Assembly: GCA_902562205.1 (NCBI GenBank)
Contig: CACESO010000001.1
Span: 116,524 to 180,523 of the forward strand
DNA: 64,000 bases
Reading direction: 5' to 3'
DNA from: an uncultured Pelagibacteraceae bacterium
GTDB lineage: Bacteria > Pseudomonadota > Alphaproteobacteria > Pelagibacterales > Pelagibacteraceae
The position numbers and the translations under genes are program-made. Each line of letters starts with the position of its first letter. The stretch's first letter is position 1. Below are positions 9,672 through 17,482 of the stretch, in pieces. The notes beneath the pieces were generated by a model that did not search any database, was not told the origin of the DNA, and saw only the letters and a program-made list of their open reading frames with translations.

Positions 9672-10721
9672 ATGGTTAAAAAAATAGCTTTAATTTTTGG
9701 AATAACTGGCCAGGATGGCTCCTATCTTGCTGAATTTTTATTGAAAAAAAAATATGTTGTACATGGTGTTAAAAGAAGATCATCTTCGATAAATACCTCA
9801 AGAATTGATCACATCTATCAAGAACCAAATCAAAAATCTCGAAATTTTTTTCTTCATTATGGTGATATAACAGACTCCACTTCAGTTTCAAAAATTATAA
9901 GGATGATAAAACCACACGAAATTTATAATTTAGCAGCACAATCACATGTAGCTGTATCTTTTGAGGTACCAGAATATACTGCCAATGCTGATGCACTTGG
10001 AGCTCTTAGAATACTTGAAGCAATTAAGTTTCATAAATTAGAGAGAAAAACAAAATTCTATCAAGCCGGAACATCCGAAATGTATGGAAAAGTTCAAGAT
10101 GTTCCTCAAACTGAGAAAACAAATTTTTACCCGCTAAGCCCATATGGTGTTGCGAAATTGTATGCTCATTGGATAACAAAGAACTACCGAGAAGCGTATA
10201 ATATTTTTGGATCAAATGGTATTTTATTTAATCATGAAAGTCCAAGAAGAGGCGAAACATTTGTTACAAAAAAAATAATAAAAGCACTTGTGAGAATTAA
10301 GATGGGATATCAAAAACAATTAGTTTTAGGAAACTTAGACTCCAGAAGAGACTGGGGGCATGCAAGAGATTATGTAGAAGCGATGTGGAAAATACTTCAA
10401 CAAAAAAAACCAGATGACTACGTAATTGCAACAGGAAGACAATACAGTATAAGACAGTTTATTAAATTTGTAGTTAAGAAACTTAACATGAAAATTGCTT
10501 GGAAAGGAAAAGGGCTGAATGAAATTGGCTATGATGTTTTGAACAAAAAAAAAATTATTTTAGTTGATAAAAATTACTTAAGACCTTTAGACGTAAATAC
10601 ATTATTAGGTAATGCTGCAAAAGCACGAAGAGAGTTGAAATGGAAACCCCAAATAAATATTCATACACTTATTGATGAAATGATAACAGATGAATTGAAT
10701 ATTTTAAGTAATGATCAATAA
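9672..10721 (+). CDS. gmd: GDP-mannose 4,6-dehydratase
   Basis: Converts GDP-D-mannose to GDP-4-keto-6-deoxy-D-mannose, the first step to GDP-L-fucose and related 6-deoxyhexoses for surface glycans. The 349-residue extended short-chain dehydrogenase has the Rossmann motif GITGQDGSYLAEFLL at the N-terminus, the family signature GVKRRSSSINTSRIDHIY, the catalytic region with TSEMYG and the YxxxK pair (YGVAK), and NHESPRRGETFVT for substrate binding. Length is normal. The last codons overlap fcl by 11 bp, so the two genes form an operon with a promoter just upstream. Confidence 0.97.
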   Translation: MVKKIALIFGITGQDGSYLAEFLLKKKYVVHGVKRRSSSINTSRIDHIYQEPNQKSRNFFLHYGDITDSTSVSKIIRMIKPHEIYNLAAQSHVAVSFEVPEYTANADALGALRILEAIKFHKLERKTKFYQAGTSEMYGKVQDVPQTEKTNFYPLSPYGVAKLYAHWITKNYREAYNIFGSNGILFNHESPRRGETFVTKKIIKALVRIKMGYQKQLVLGNLDSRRDWGHARDYVEAMWKILQQKKPDDYVIATGRQYSIRQFIKFVVKKLNMKIAWKGKGLNEIGYDVLNKKKIILVDKNYLRPLDVNTLLGNAAKARRELKWKPQINIHTLIDEMITDELNILSNDQ

Positions 10722-11640
10722 AAAAAGCAAAATTTTTATTGCTGGTCACAGAGGTATGGTCGGCTCTGCAGTATTAAGAAAATTAAAAAGCAAAGGTTTC
10801 TCAAAAATAATTTGTTCTGAAAAAAAAAATTTAAATTTACTTAACCAAAATAAAGTATTTGAATTTTTAAAAAAGAAAAAACCAGATTTGGTAATTATTG
10901 CGGCTGCAAGGGTAGGGGGAATTCTTGCTAACGCTACTTTAAAACACAAATTTATTTATGAAAATTTACAGATACAAAATAATTTGATACATGGATCTTA
11001 CCAAGCGAAAATTAAAAATTTAATCTTTTTGGGATCAAGTTGCATCTATCCAAAATTTTGTAAACAACCAATGAAGGAAAGTTATATATTAAGTGGCAAA
11101 CTTGAGGAGACCAACGATGCTTATGGAATAGCAAAAATTGCCGGTATCATGATGTGTCATAACTACTCAAAAAATTATAAAATAAATTATCAATCATTAA
11201 TGCCCCCCAATTTATATGGACCTGGAGACAACTATAATTTGAAAAGCTCCCACTTTTTTCCAGCTCTTTTAAAAAAAGTATATTTAGCAAAACTTCAAAG
11301 AAAAAAACATATTATTCTTTGGGGTTCAGGTAAGCCTAGAAGAGAACTTATGTTTGTTGATGATTTTGCAGAGGCACTAATTTACTTTATGAATAAAAAA
11401 ATAAAAGAACCCTTTATAAATATTGGAAATGGAAAAGATTTTACAATTGAGTGGTATGCAAAATACATTATGAAAAGATTAAATGTAAAATTAAAAATTA
11501 TTTTCAATAAAAAGAGATCTGACGGAATGCCAAAAAAGTGTTTGGATATTACTCTTGCAAAAAAGTATGGATGGAAACCGACTAATGATTTAGACAAAGG
11601 TTTTGATGCTACGCTTAAAGATTTTGTAAAAAATAGATAA
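10711..11640 (+). CDS. fcl: GDP-L-fucose synthase
   Basis: A bifunctional epimerase/reductase that turns the Gmd product into GDP-L-fucose using NADPH. The 309-residue protein has the N-terminal NADP-binding motif FIAGHRGMVGSAVLRKL, the SSCIYPKF active-site segment with catalytic Ser and Cys, the YGIAKIAG YxxxK motif, and MPPNLYGPGDNY. The ATG lies within the end of gmd, indicating coupled translation. It is the last gene of the polysaccharide block; the 5S rRNA promoter begins 20 bp later, and no hairpin terminator was found between them. Confidence 0.96.
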   Translation: MINKKSKIFIAGHRGMVGSAVLRKLKSKGFSKIICSEKKNLNLLNQNKVFEFLKKKKPDLVIIAAARVGGILANATLKHKFIYENLQIQNNLIHGSYQAKIKNLIFLGSSCIYPKFCKQPMKESYILSGKLEETNDAYGIAKIAGIMMCHNYSKNYKINYQSLMPPNLYGPGDNYNLKSSHFFPALLKKVYLAKLQRKKHIILWGSGKPRRELMFVDDFAEALIYFMNKKIKEPFINIGNGKDFTIEWYAKYIMKRLNVKLKIIFNKKRSDGMPKKCLDITLAKKYGWKPTNDLDKGFDATLKDFVKNR

Positions 11641-11659
11641 ATTCAACTTAAAATTATCA

Positions 11660-11687
11660 TTTACAACTAATTAATTTTAAGTATAAG
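11660..11687 (+). promoter_or_regulatory. Promoter of the 5S rRNA gene
   Basis: TTTACA at 11660-11665 and TATAAG at 11682-11687 are separated by 16 bp. Counting 7 nt from the -10 box puts the transcription start at 11694, the first base of the folded 5S sequence. This suggests that the 5S gene is transcribed from its own promoter rather than processed from a long rRNA precursor. Confidence 0.6.
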
Positions 11688-11693
11688 ACTTAT

Positions 11694-11809
11694 GCCTGGT
11701 GATTATTGCGAAGGTGTAATACCCGATCCCATTCCGAACTCGGTAGTCAAGCCCTTCTGCGCCGATGGTACTTTGTCTTAAGACATGGAAGAGTAGGACG
11801 TTGCCAGGC
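11694..11809 (+). rRNA. rrf: 5S ribosomal RNA
   Basis: About 116 nt with the standard 5S architecture. The terminal stem GCCTGG (11694-11699) pairs with CCAGGC (11804-11809). Conserved internal parts include CGATCCCATTCCGAACTCGG and the later GCGCCGATGGTACT arm and GAGAGTAGG-like GAGTAGGACG segment. No 16S, 23S or rRNA-spacer tRNA is present nearby, so this 5S is separated from the other rRNA genes, with a polysaccharide block upstream and rpmJ starting 10 bp downstream. Confidence 0.95.
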
Positions 11810-11818
11810 TTATAAATT

Positions 11819-11944
11819 ATGAAAATAAAAAGTTCCCTTAAATCTTTAAAAAAAAGAGATCTTAATTCAAAGCTAGTTAAGAGGAGAGGAAGAGTATACA
11901 TAATTAATAAAAAAAACCCAAAATTTAAAGCTAGACAGAAGTAA
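11819..11944 (+). CDS. rpmJ: Ribosomal protein L36 (bL36), cysteine-free form
   Basis: A 41-residue basic protein starting [14 protein letters not shown] and ending NPKFKARQK, with the [12 protein letters not shown] core; this is the bL36 pattern of the variant common in alphaproteobacteria. The three Cys and one His that bind zinc in the canonical form are all absent, so this is the zinc-independent type. It begins 10 bp after the 5S gene with only a short leader, and is followed 3 bp later by the small membrane protein gene. Confidence 0.95.
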   Translation: MKIKSSLKSLKKRDLNSKLVKRRGRVYIINKKNPKFKARQK

Positions 11945-11947
11945 TTT

Positions 11948-12058
11948 ATGGATAACGAAAACCATAAAAAAACATGGGATAACTTTACAAAGTTTGTTCT
12001 TTGGGGGACAATTTCAGTCATTGTCATTTTAACACTTCTAGCTATTTTCTTACTATAA
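11948..12058 (+). CDS. Small aa3-type cytochrome c oxidase subunit IV-like membrane protein
   Basis: A 36-residue protein with a charged N-terminus (MDNENHKKTWDNFTKF) and one membrane span (VLWGTISVIVILTLLAIFLL). This matches the alphaproteobacterial aa3 oxidase subunit IV family (Pfam COX4_pro_2), whose members share an H-x-x-T-(Y/W)-x-x-F...WG(T/S) pattern before a single helix. The gene is often found beside the transhydrogenase genes in alphaproteobacteria, as here: pntA starts 5 bp later. The match rests on this short pattern and position, so the exact partner complex is an inference. Confidence 0.75.
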   Translation: MDNENHKKTWDNFTKFVLWGTISVIVILTLLAIFLL

Positions 12059-12063
12059 TAAAA

Positions 12064-13152
12064 ATGATTGTGGGATCCATTAACGAGGATAGAAATATTG
12101 AGAGTAGAGTTGCAATTACTCCAGAAAACGTAAAAAAATTTCTTGGATTGGGCTTTAAAGTATTAATAGAGAAAAATTACGCAGGACACCTTGGAATAGA
12201 CGACGATGAATATGTCTCTTCAGGTGCAGAAATATCCGAAGATAAAAAAAAAATTTTGACTAATTCTAATTTCATACTCCAATTTAATTTGCCATCTGAA
12301 GAAAACTTAAATTCTTTAAAAGAAAATCAAAATTTAATCGGCGTATTCAATCCTTATACTAATAAAGAAATTATCTCAGTCTTATCAAAAAAGAAAATCA
12401 ATGTATTTTCATTAGAATTGTTACCAAGAATTACAAGAGCCCAATCGATGGACATTCTTTCATCACAAGCCAATTTAGCTGGATACAAAGCTGTTGTAGA
12501 AGCTTTTGCAAATTTTAAAAAAGCGGTCCCAATGATGATGACAGCAGCAGGAACAATACCAGCGGCAAAAATTTTAGTTGTAGGCGCAGGTGTTGCAGGA
12601 TTACAAGCGATCGCAACTGCAAAAAGAATGGGTGGTATAGTTTTTGCAACAGATGTAAGGATGTCATCCAAAGAACAAGTTGAAAGTTTGGGAGGCAAAT
12701 TTTTAAATGTAGAAGGTGCAGAAAATCTTGAAACCTCAGGTGGATACGCTAAAGAAACTTCGGATGAATTTAAGAAAAAGCAAGAAGATCTTCTTTTTGA
12801 AACATTGAAAAAAATAGATATTGTTATTTGCACAGCGTTAATACCTGGTAAAAAAGCTCCCGTGATTATTAAAGAAAGCATGATTCAAAACATGCAACCA
12901 GGCTCTGTGATTTATGATTTAGCAGCTGTTCAAGGTGGAAACACTGCAGTAACTAAGGCTGATGAAGTAGTGGATTTAAATGGTGTAAAGATTATGGGTG
13001 AAAAAAACATATTAAACAAACTTCCAGTCTCAGCCTCAAACTTATATTCAAAAAATATATTTAATTTTGTATCAAATCTTTATGATAAAGAAAAAAAGAG
13101 TGTTAATATTAATTTAGAGGATGAAATAATTAAAGAAACATTGGTAAAGTAA
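12064..13152 (+). CDS. pntA: NAD(P) transhydrogenase alpha subunit part 1 (NAD-binding domain I)
   Basis: The cytoplasmic NAD(H)-binding subunit of proton-translocating transhydrogenase, 362 residues from the ATG at 12064 (MIVGSINEDRNIESRVAITP). An upstream in-frame ATG at 12001 lies inside the preceding small gene and is unlikely to be used. Features are the alanine-dehydrogenase-like N-terminal half, the Rossmann motif VVGAGVAGLQAIATAKRMGG near residues 170-187 and VICTALIPGKKAP near 258. It ends with the cytoplasmic domain; the membrane helices of the alpha subunit are encoded by the next gene. The complex uses the proton gradient to make NADPH from NADH. Confidence 0.95.
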   Translation: MIVGSINEDRNIESRVAITPENVKKFLGLGFKVLIEKNYAGHLGIDDDEYVSSGAEISEDKKKILTNSNFILQFNLPSEENLNSLKENQNLIGVFNPYTNKEIISVLSKKKINVFSLELLPRITRAQSMDILSSQANLAGYKAVVEAFANFKKAVPMMMTAAGTIPAAKILVVGAGVAGLQAIATAKRMGGIVFATDVRMSSKEQVESLGGKFLNVEGAENLETSGGYAKETSDEFKKKQEDLLFETLKKIDIVICTALIPGKKAPVIIKESMIQNMQPGSVIYDLAAVQGGNTAVTKADEVVDLNGVKIMGEKNILNKLPVSASNLYSKNIFNFVSNLYDKEKKSVNINLEDEIIKETLVK

Positions 13153-13154
13153 TT

Positions 13155-13466
13155 ATGGAAATAGACCCATTTATTTTTAGATTAAGTATATTTATATTAT
13201 CAATCTTTGTTGGTTACTATGTTGTATGGAGCGTCACTCCTTCATTACATACTCCTTTAATGTCAGTAACTAACGCGATATCCTCAGTAATTATAGTTGG
13301 AGCTATTATTGCCTCATTGGCAGGTACAAATTTAAGTGTTTTCAATCAATCTAGTATATTTGGATTTTTAGCTATTGTATTGGCAGCAATAAATATTTTT
13401 GGTGGATTTCTGGTAACGCAAAGAATGTTGGCAATGTACAAAAAAAAAAAGAAAGATAAAAAATGA
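13155..13466 (+). CDS. pntAB: NAD(P) transhydrogenase alpha subunit part 2 (membrane domain)
   Basis: A 103-residue membrane protein with about four spans (for example FILSIFVGYYVVWSVTP, then NAISSVIIVGAIIASLAG) and a lysine-rich C-terminus. It corresponds to the membrane part of domain II that is fused to the NAD domain in E. coli PntA but is separate in many alphaproteobacteria. The HTPLMSVTNAISS segment is the characteristic signature. It begins 2 bp after pntA and overlaps pntB by 4 bp, as expected for stoichiometric assembly. Confidence 0.95.
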   Translation: MEIDPFIFRLSIFILSIFVGYYVVWSVTPSLHTPLMSVTNAISSVIIVGAIIASLAGTNLSVFNQSSIFGFLAIVLAAINIFGGFLVTQRMLAMYKKKKKDKK

Positions 13467-14860
13467 TCTCTGCAAATTTACTAGCAATATTCTATCTTAT
13501 CTCAGGAATTCTGTTTATTTTAGCTCTAAGAGGCTTGTCTTCTCCAGAAACTTCAAGACAAGGTAATTTATTCGGAATAATTGGAATGGCAATCGCTGTA
13601 ACTGTTACGTTTCTTTCCATAGATAATTTCTCAAGTGGATTTTTTTATGTCATACTTTTCTTGCTTATTGGGGGTTCAATAGGTGCTTTCATTGCATTTA
13701 AAATTCCTATGACTGCAATGCCAGAATTGGTGGCTGGTTTTCATAGTTTGGTGGGGTTAGCTGCAGTTTTTGTTGCCATTTCTGCTTTTATAAGTCCTGA
13801 AGTTTTTAATTTAGGTACTTCCGGAAATATTAAACTTGCTAGTCTTATCGAAATGTCGATAGGAGCGGCTGTTGGAGCAATTACTTTTTCAGGATCAATA
13901 ATAGCTTTTCTCAAATTGAGAGGCTTGATGTCAGGGTCTCCAATAACTTTTCCAGGACAACATATATTGAACTTATTAATTTTGATTTCTATAATTATTC
14001 TTACATATTTTTTATGTTTAAATCAGTCTTCTAATTTTTTCTGGTCATTAATTGCAATCTCCTTTCTTGTCGGTTTTTTATTAATCATTCCAATAGGTGG
14101 CGCAGATATGCCAGTAGTAATTTCAATGCTAAATTCTTATTCAGGCTGGGCTGCAGCTGGAATAGGTTTTACCTTAGAAAATACTGCCTTAATAATCACT
14201 GGTGCTTTAGTGGGTTCCTCGGGTGCAATATTATCTTACATAATGTGCAAGGGTATGAATAGATCATTTTTTAATGTGATACTCGGAGGATTTGGAGGAA
14301 CGGATCAAACTTTAAGCAAGACAAGTAAAGAGCAAAAGCCAGTTAAAAGTGGAAATGCAGATGATGCAGCTTTTTTAATGAAAAATGCATCATCAGTTAT
14401 AATTGTTCCTGGATACGGGATGGCTGTTGCTCAAGCACAGCACGCGTTAAGAGAAATGGTAGACTCTCTAAAAAAGAATGGTGTTAAAGTTTCATACGCG
14501 ATTCATCCTGTTGCAGGCAGAATGCCAGGGCACATGAATGTTTTGTTAGCTGAAGCAAACGTTCCTTATGATGAAGTATTTGAATTAGAAGAGATTAATA
14601 ATGATTTTGCAAATTGCGACGTGGCCTATGTAATAGGGGCAAACGATGTTACAAACCCAGTTGCTAAAACAGATCCCCAAAGTCCAATATATGGCATGCC
14701 TGTGCTTGACGTTGAAAAAAGTAAGTCTGTTTTATTTGTGAAAAGAAGTTTATCACCAGGTTATGCAGGTATAGACAACGATCTGTTTTATAGAGATAAT
14801 ACTTTAATGTTATTTGCAGATGCAAAAAAAATGACAGAAGATATAATTAAGAATTTATAA
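13463..14860 (+). CDS. pntB: NAD(P) transhydrogenase beta subunit
   Basis: The 465-residue beta subunit has about nine membrane spans in the N-terminal half (domain II) and the NADP(H)-binding domain III at the C-terminus. Membrane signatures include PEL(V)AGFHSLVGLAAV and GADMPVVISMLNSYSGWAAA. Domain III has IVPGYGMAVAQAQHA, HPVAGRMPGHMNVLLAEA, VIGANDVTNPVA and KRSLSPGYAGIDN, all in the expected order. It is coupled to pntAB by a 4-bp overlap and is followed 1 bp later by the transaldolase gene, so NADPH supply and the pentose pathway share a transcript. Confidence 0.97.
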   Translation: MISANLLAIFYLISGILFILALRGLSSPETSRQGNLFGIIGMAIAVTVTFLSIDNFSSGFFYVILFLLIGGSIGAFIAFKIPMTAMPELVAGFHSLVGLAAVFVAISAFISPEVFNLGTSGNIKLASLIEMSIGAAVGAITFSGSIIAFLKLRGLMSGSPITFPGQHILNLLILISIIILTYFLCLNQSSNFFWSLIAISFLVGFLLIIPIGGADMPVVISMLNSYSGWAAAGIGFTLENTALIITGALVGSSGAILSYIMCKGMNRSFFNVILGGFGGTDQTLSKTSKEQKPVKSGNADDAAFLMKNASSVIIVPGYGMAVAQAQHALREMVDSLKKNGVKVSYAIHPVAGRMPGHMNVLLAEANVPYDEVFELEEINNDFANCDVAYVIGANDVTNPVAKTDPQSPIYGMPVLDVEKSKSVLFVKRSLSPGYAGIDNDLFYRDNTLMLFADAKKMTEDIIKNL

Positions 14861-14861
14861 T

Positions 14862-15554
14862 TTGACAAAAATATTTTGTGATATCGCCGACATAAATCTA
14901 ATCAAAAAATTTGATAGAAAGAAAATTGTTAAGGGTTTTACAACCAACCCATCTTTAATGAGAAAAGCAGGAGCAAAAGACTATCAGAATTATTCAAAAA
15001 AAATTTTAGGAGTAACAAAAAAACCAATTTCCTTTGAAGTATTTGCAGACAATCATGACGAAATGATAAAACAAGGAAGAAAAATTTCCAAGTGGGGAAA
15101 AAATGTATTTGTTAAAGTACCTTATTCGAATACAAAAGGTAAATTTTCTGGGAAAGTAATTAAAGTTTTAAATTCAAATAAAATAAAACTTAACATTACT
15201 GCTGTTTACAACGCAACACAAACTCAAAAGATTTTAAATAATATAGATAAAAAAACTAAGGTAATAATATCTATATTTGCTGGGAGAATGGCTGATGCAG
15301 GAAAAAATCCATTACCTGAATTTAAAAAAAGTTTAAAAATTTCAAAAAAATTTAAAAATGTTGAAATATTGTGGGCAAGTACAAGAGAAGCATACAATCT
15401 TTTACAGGCAAAAAAATTGGGTTGCCAAATAATAACAGTGCCTCCAAAAATAATTGAAACAATAGAAAATTTTGGAAAAACTTTTGATAAACTTACAAAG
15501 GATACAGTTAAAGGTTTTCTAATCGACAGCAAGAAGTCAAGATTTAAAATTTAA
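14862..15554 (+). CDS. tal: Transaldolase / fructose-6-phosphate aldolase family protein
   Basis: A 230-residue TIM-barrel enzyme of the small TalC/FSA-type transaldolase group. It should transfer a dihydroxyacetone unit in the non-oxidative pentose phosphate pathway. Motifs are the N-terminal IFCDIADI and GFTTNPSL, the Schiff-base Lys in FVKVPYSN near residue 84, NITAVYNATQ and the phosphate-binding region IFAGRMADAG. Start is a TTG at 14862 directly after the pntB stop; no ATG fits. Transaldolase and fructose-6-phosphate aldolase cannot be separated by eye, but the tkt gene 8 kb away favours transaldolase. It is convergent with the tRNA-fMet/rpsU unit. Confidence 0.85.
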   Translation: MTKIFCDIADINLIKKFDRKKIVKGFTTNPSLMRKAGAKDYQNYSKKILGVTKKPISFEVFADNHDEMIKQGRKISKWGKNVFVKVPYSNTKGKFSGKVIKVLNSNKIKLNITAVYNATQTQKILNNIDKKTKVIISIFAGRMADAGKNPLPEFKKSLKISKKFKNVEILWASTREAYNLLQAKKLGCQIITVPPKIIETIENFGKTFDKLTKDTVKGFLIDSKKSRFKI

Positions 15555-15555
15555 T

Positions 15556-15632
<77 letters not shown>

Positions 15633-15635
15633 ATA

Positions 15636-15842
15636 TTAAATTCTGTTTTTAAGTTTGTTAAGTTTTTTAACTCTTTTAATATTCTCTTGCAGGATTCTTT
15701 TTTTTTTTTCAGATGGTTTTTCGTAGGTATTTTTAAGTTTGACTATCTTAAAAAAACCGTCTCTTTGGAGTTTTCTCTTTAAAACTCTCAAAGCTTGTTC
15801 AACATTATTGTCTTTTACGTCTATTTTAATAACATCCTCCAA
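15636..15842 (-). CDS. rpsU: Ribosomal protein S21 (bS21)
   Basis: A 68-residue basic protein that joins the small subunit late and helps initiation. The N-terminus VIKIDVKDNNVEQALRVLKR and the central LQRDGFFKIVKLKNTYEKPSEKK are the standard S21 signatures; the tail is short and lysine-rich. It ends 3 bp before initiator tRNA-Met on the same strand, which places two translation-initiation components on one transcript. A 48-bp gap separates it from trcR. Confidence 0.95.
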   Translation of the reverse strand: MEDVIKIDVKDNNVEQALRVLKRKLQRDGFFKIVKLKNTYEKPSEKKKRILQENIKRVKKLNKLKNRI

Positions 15843-15890
15843 AAAAAAAGTTTAAATAACACTTATAAAATTTCATGTCTATTAGTTTTT

Positions 15891-16475
15891 TTAAGAATTT
15901 TGACTTTGACTTGCTTTTAAAGCCTTCTCTTTTAATTTTTTTTCTCTCTTAATACGTCTTTCTGCTTTTTCACTTGCGTCGATAAGGTCTTTTTGAGTGA
16001 ATAAATTCATCGCAACAGGGTCTTTTGCGTTTAAATTATTATAATTCCAGTAACTTTTATTTCTGATAGATACAACTGAGTTTTTTGTTATACCAACAAG
16101 TTTAGCTATTTGAGAGTCCTTTAATTGCGGATAGCTTTTAATCAACCATAAAACAGAGTCTGGTTTATCCTGCCTTTTTGACAAAGGAACATATTTCTTG
16201 ATTTTCTTTTCATCAGATGTAATTTCCACATCAGTATTAGTAATTTTTAAAGATCTATTTTGATCTTTGCTAGACAATTCTATTTCGTCTTTAGTCAGTT
16301 GTCCTGATGTGATAGGATTATAAGCTTTAATACCTTTTGCTACCTCTCCATCTGCGATACCTTGAACTTCTACCTCGTGGAGGTTACAAAAATCTGCAAT
16401 TTGTTTGAATGTTAAAGTTGTGTTTTCTACAAGCCAAACAGCTGTTGCCATCGGCATTAATGGCGTTTGTGTCAT
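15891..16475 (-). CDS. trcR: TrcR-type cell cycle transcriptional regulator (DUF1013)
   Basis: A 194-residue protein of the DUF1013 family, nearly confined to alphaproteobacteria and named TrcR for a cell-cycle transcription role in that group. The N-terminus TPLMPMATAVWLVENTTLTF is diagnostic. A helix-turn-helix-like segment follows (FKQIADFCNLHEVEVQGIADG), and a second one lies mid-protein (YPQLKDSQIAKLVGITKNSVVSIR). The C-terminus is a charged helix. It starts 1 bp after rpmE on the same strand. Family assignment is strong; its targets in this organism are unknown. Confidence 0.85.
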   Translation of the reverse strand: MTQTPLMPMATAVWLVENTTLTFKQIADFCNLHEVEVQGIADGEVAKGIKAYNPITSGQLTKDEIELSSKDQNRSLKITNTDVEITSDEKKIKKYVPLSKRQDKPDSVLWLIKSYPQLKDSQIAKLVGITKNSVVSIRNKSYWNYNNLNAKDPVAMNLFTQKDLIDASEKAERRIKREKKLKEKALKASQSQNS

Positions 16476-16476
16476 T

Positions 16477-16704
16477 TTATTTACTCTTAGATTTAAAGTT
16501 TTGGAATTTCTTGTTGAATCTGCTTACTCTTCCTTTATCTAGTAACTTTTGCTTACCACCCGTCCACGCTGAATGAGATTTTGGATCAATTTCTAATTTT
16601 AAAACCTCTCCTTCAGAGCCCCATGTAGACTTAGTTTCAAATTGAGATCCATCTGTCATCTCTACTTTAATAGTATGATAGTTTGGATGAATTTTTTTTT
16701 TCAT
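16477..16704 (-). CDS. rpmE: Ribosomal protein L31 (bL31), cysteine-free form
   Basis: A 75-residue bL31 with the N-terminus [19 protein letters not shown], the [16 protein letters not shown] core and the family motif [24 protein letters not shown]. The CxxC zinc motif of the canonical form is absent, so it needs no zinc. It is 35 bp downstream of suhB and 1 bp from trcR on the minus strand. Confidence 0.95.
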   Translation of the reverse strand: MKKKIHPNYHTIKVEMTDGSQFETKSTWGSEGEVLKLEIDPKSHSAWTGGKQKLLDKGRVSRFNKKFQNFKSKSK

Positions 16705-16739
16705 AGGTGAACTTATAGCAAATGAAAATTATAAAACAA

Positions 16740-17480
16740 TTAAAACATAGAAATTTTGTTATTAATTTCCTTTTCAATACTTTGGTTGGATGCAATTAAG
16801 CTGATATTTTCAGTTTTTTTTAAATCTATATCACTTAAAACTCCACCAGCCTCTCTTACTAATATTGAGCCTGCTGCAATGTCCCATAAACTTAAATTTT
16901 TGTGAAAACTTCCATCAAATCTTCCACATGATACGTATGCAAGATCTAAAGCTGCACTACCCGTAATTCGAATTGTTAAACCGTCTGAAAAAATCTTTTT
17001 ACTATTAGATGAGAATAAACATTCAGAAATTTCTCTTTTTCTTGAAACTCTTATACTTTTATTATTCATGTATGCACCAGAATTTTTCTCTGCATAATAA
17101 ATTTCGTCTTTAATAGGATCAAATATTACACCAGAAACAATTTCATTATCTAAAACTAAGCCAACTGAAATACAGAAATGGGGTATGCCATTTATAAAAT
17201 TTGTTGTGCCATCTATTGGGTCTATAACCCAGAAGTTTTCTTTATCTTCATTTTTAATGAAACCACTTTCCTCAGTTAAAAAAGAATATTTTTTCTTTGA
17301 TTTAGATAGTTCATTAACCAACATATCTTCAACTTTTCTATCTGAATTTGTGACAAAATTTTTTGGCCCCTTTATTGAAACTTGAAGTTTTTCAACTTCT
17401 CCAAAGTCTCTTATCAATACTTTAGAAACTTTTTCACAAGACTTTATCATTAAATTTAGGTTTGGAGAAATTGAGTTCAT
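16740..17480 (-). CDS. suhB: Inositol-monophosphatase family protein (SuhB-like)
   Basis: A 246-residue Mg-dependent phosphatase of the IMPase/FIG superfamily. Metal-binding motifs are all present: the TEESG loop near residue 67, WVIDPIDGTTNFINGIPHF near residues 80-97 and the C-terminal LWDIAAGSILVREAGG. SuhB proteins hydrolyse inositol 1-phosphate and also act in rRNA transcription complexes in E. coli; which role applies here cannot be told from sequence. It starts 2 bp after efp in the glycolytic operon. Confidence 0.88.
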   Translation of the reverse strand: MNSISPNLNLMIKSCEKVSKVLIRDFGEVEKLQVSIKGPKNFVTNSDRKVEDMLVNELSKSKKKYSFLTEESGFIKNEDKENFWVIDPIDGTTNFINGIPHFCISVGLVLDNEIVSGVIFDPIKDEIYYAEKNSGAYMNNKSIRVSRKREISECLFSSNSKKIFSDGLTIRITGSAALDLAYVSCGRFDGSFHKNLSLWDIAAGSILVREAGGVLSDIDLKKTENISLIASNQSIEKEINNKISMF

Positions 17481-17482
17481 GT

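Noticed and set aside
12001..12063. A 21-codon upstream extension of pntA starting at an ATG at 12001.
   Set aside because: It overlaps the small oxidase-subunit-like gene and lacks conserved residues; pntA homology starts at 12064.
12354..12881. A 175-codon minus-strand open frame inside pntA, and similar antisense frames in many genes.
   Set aside because: They lie opposite strongly conserved coding sequences and show no recognisable protein; treated as chance frames.
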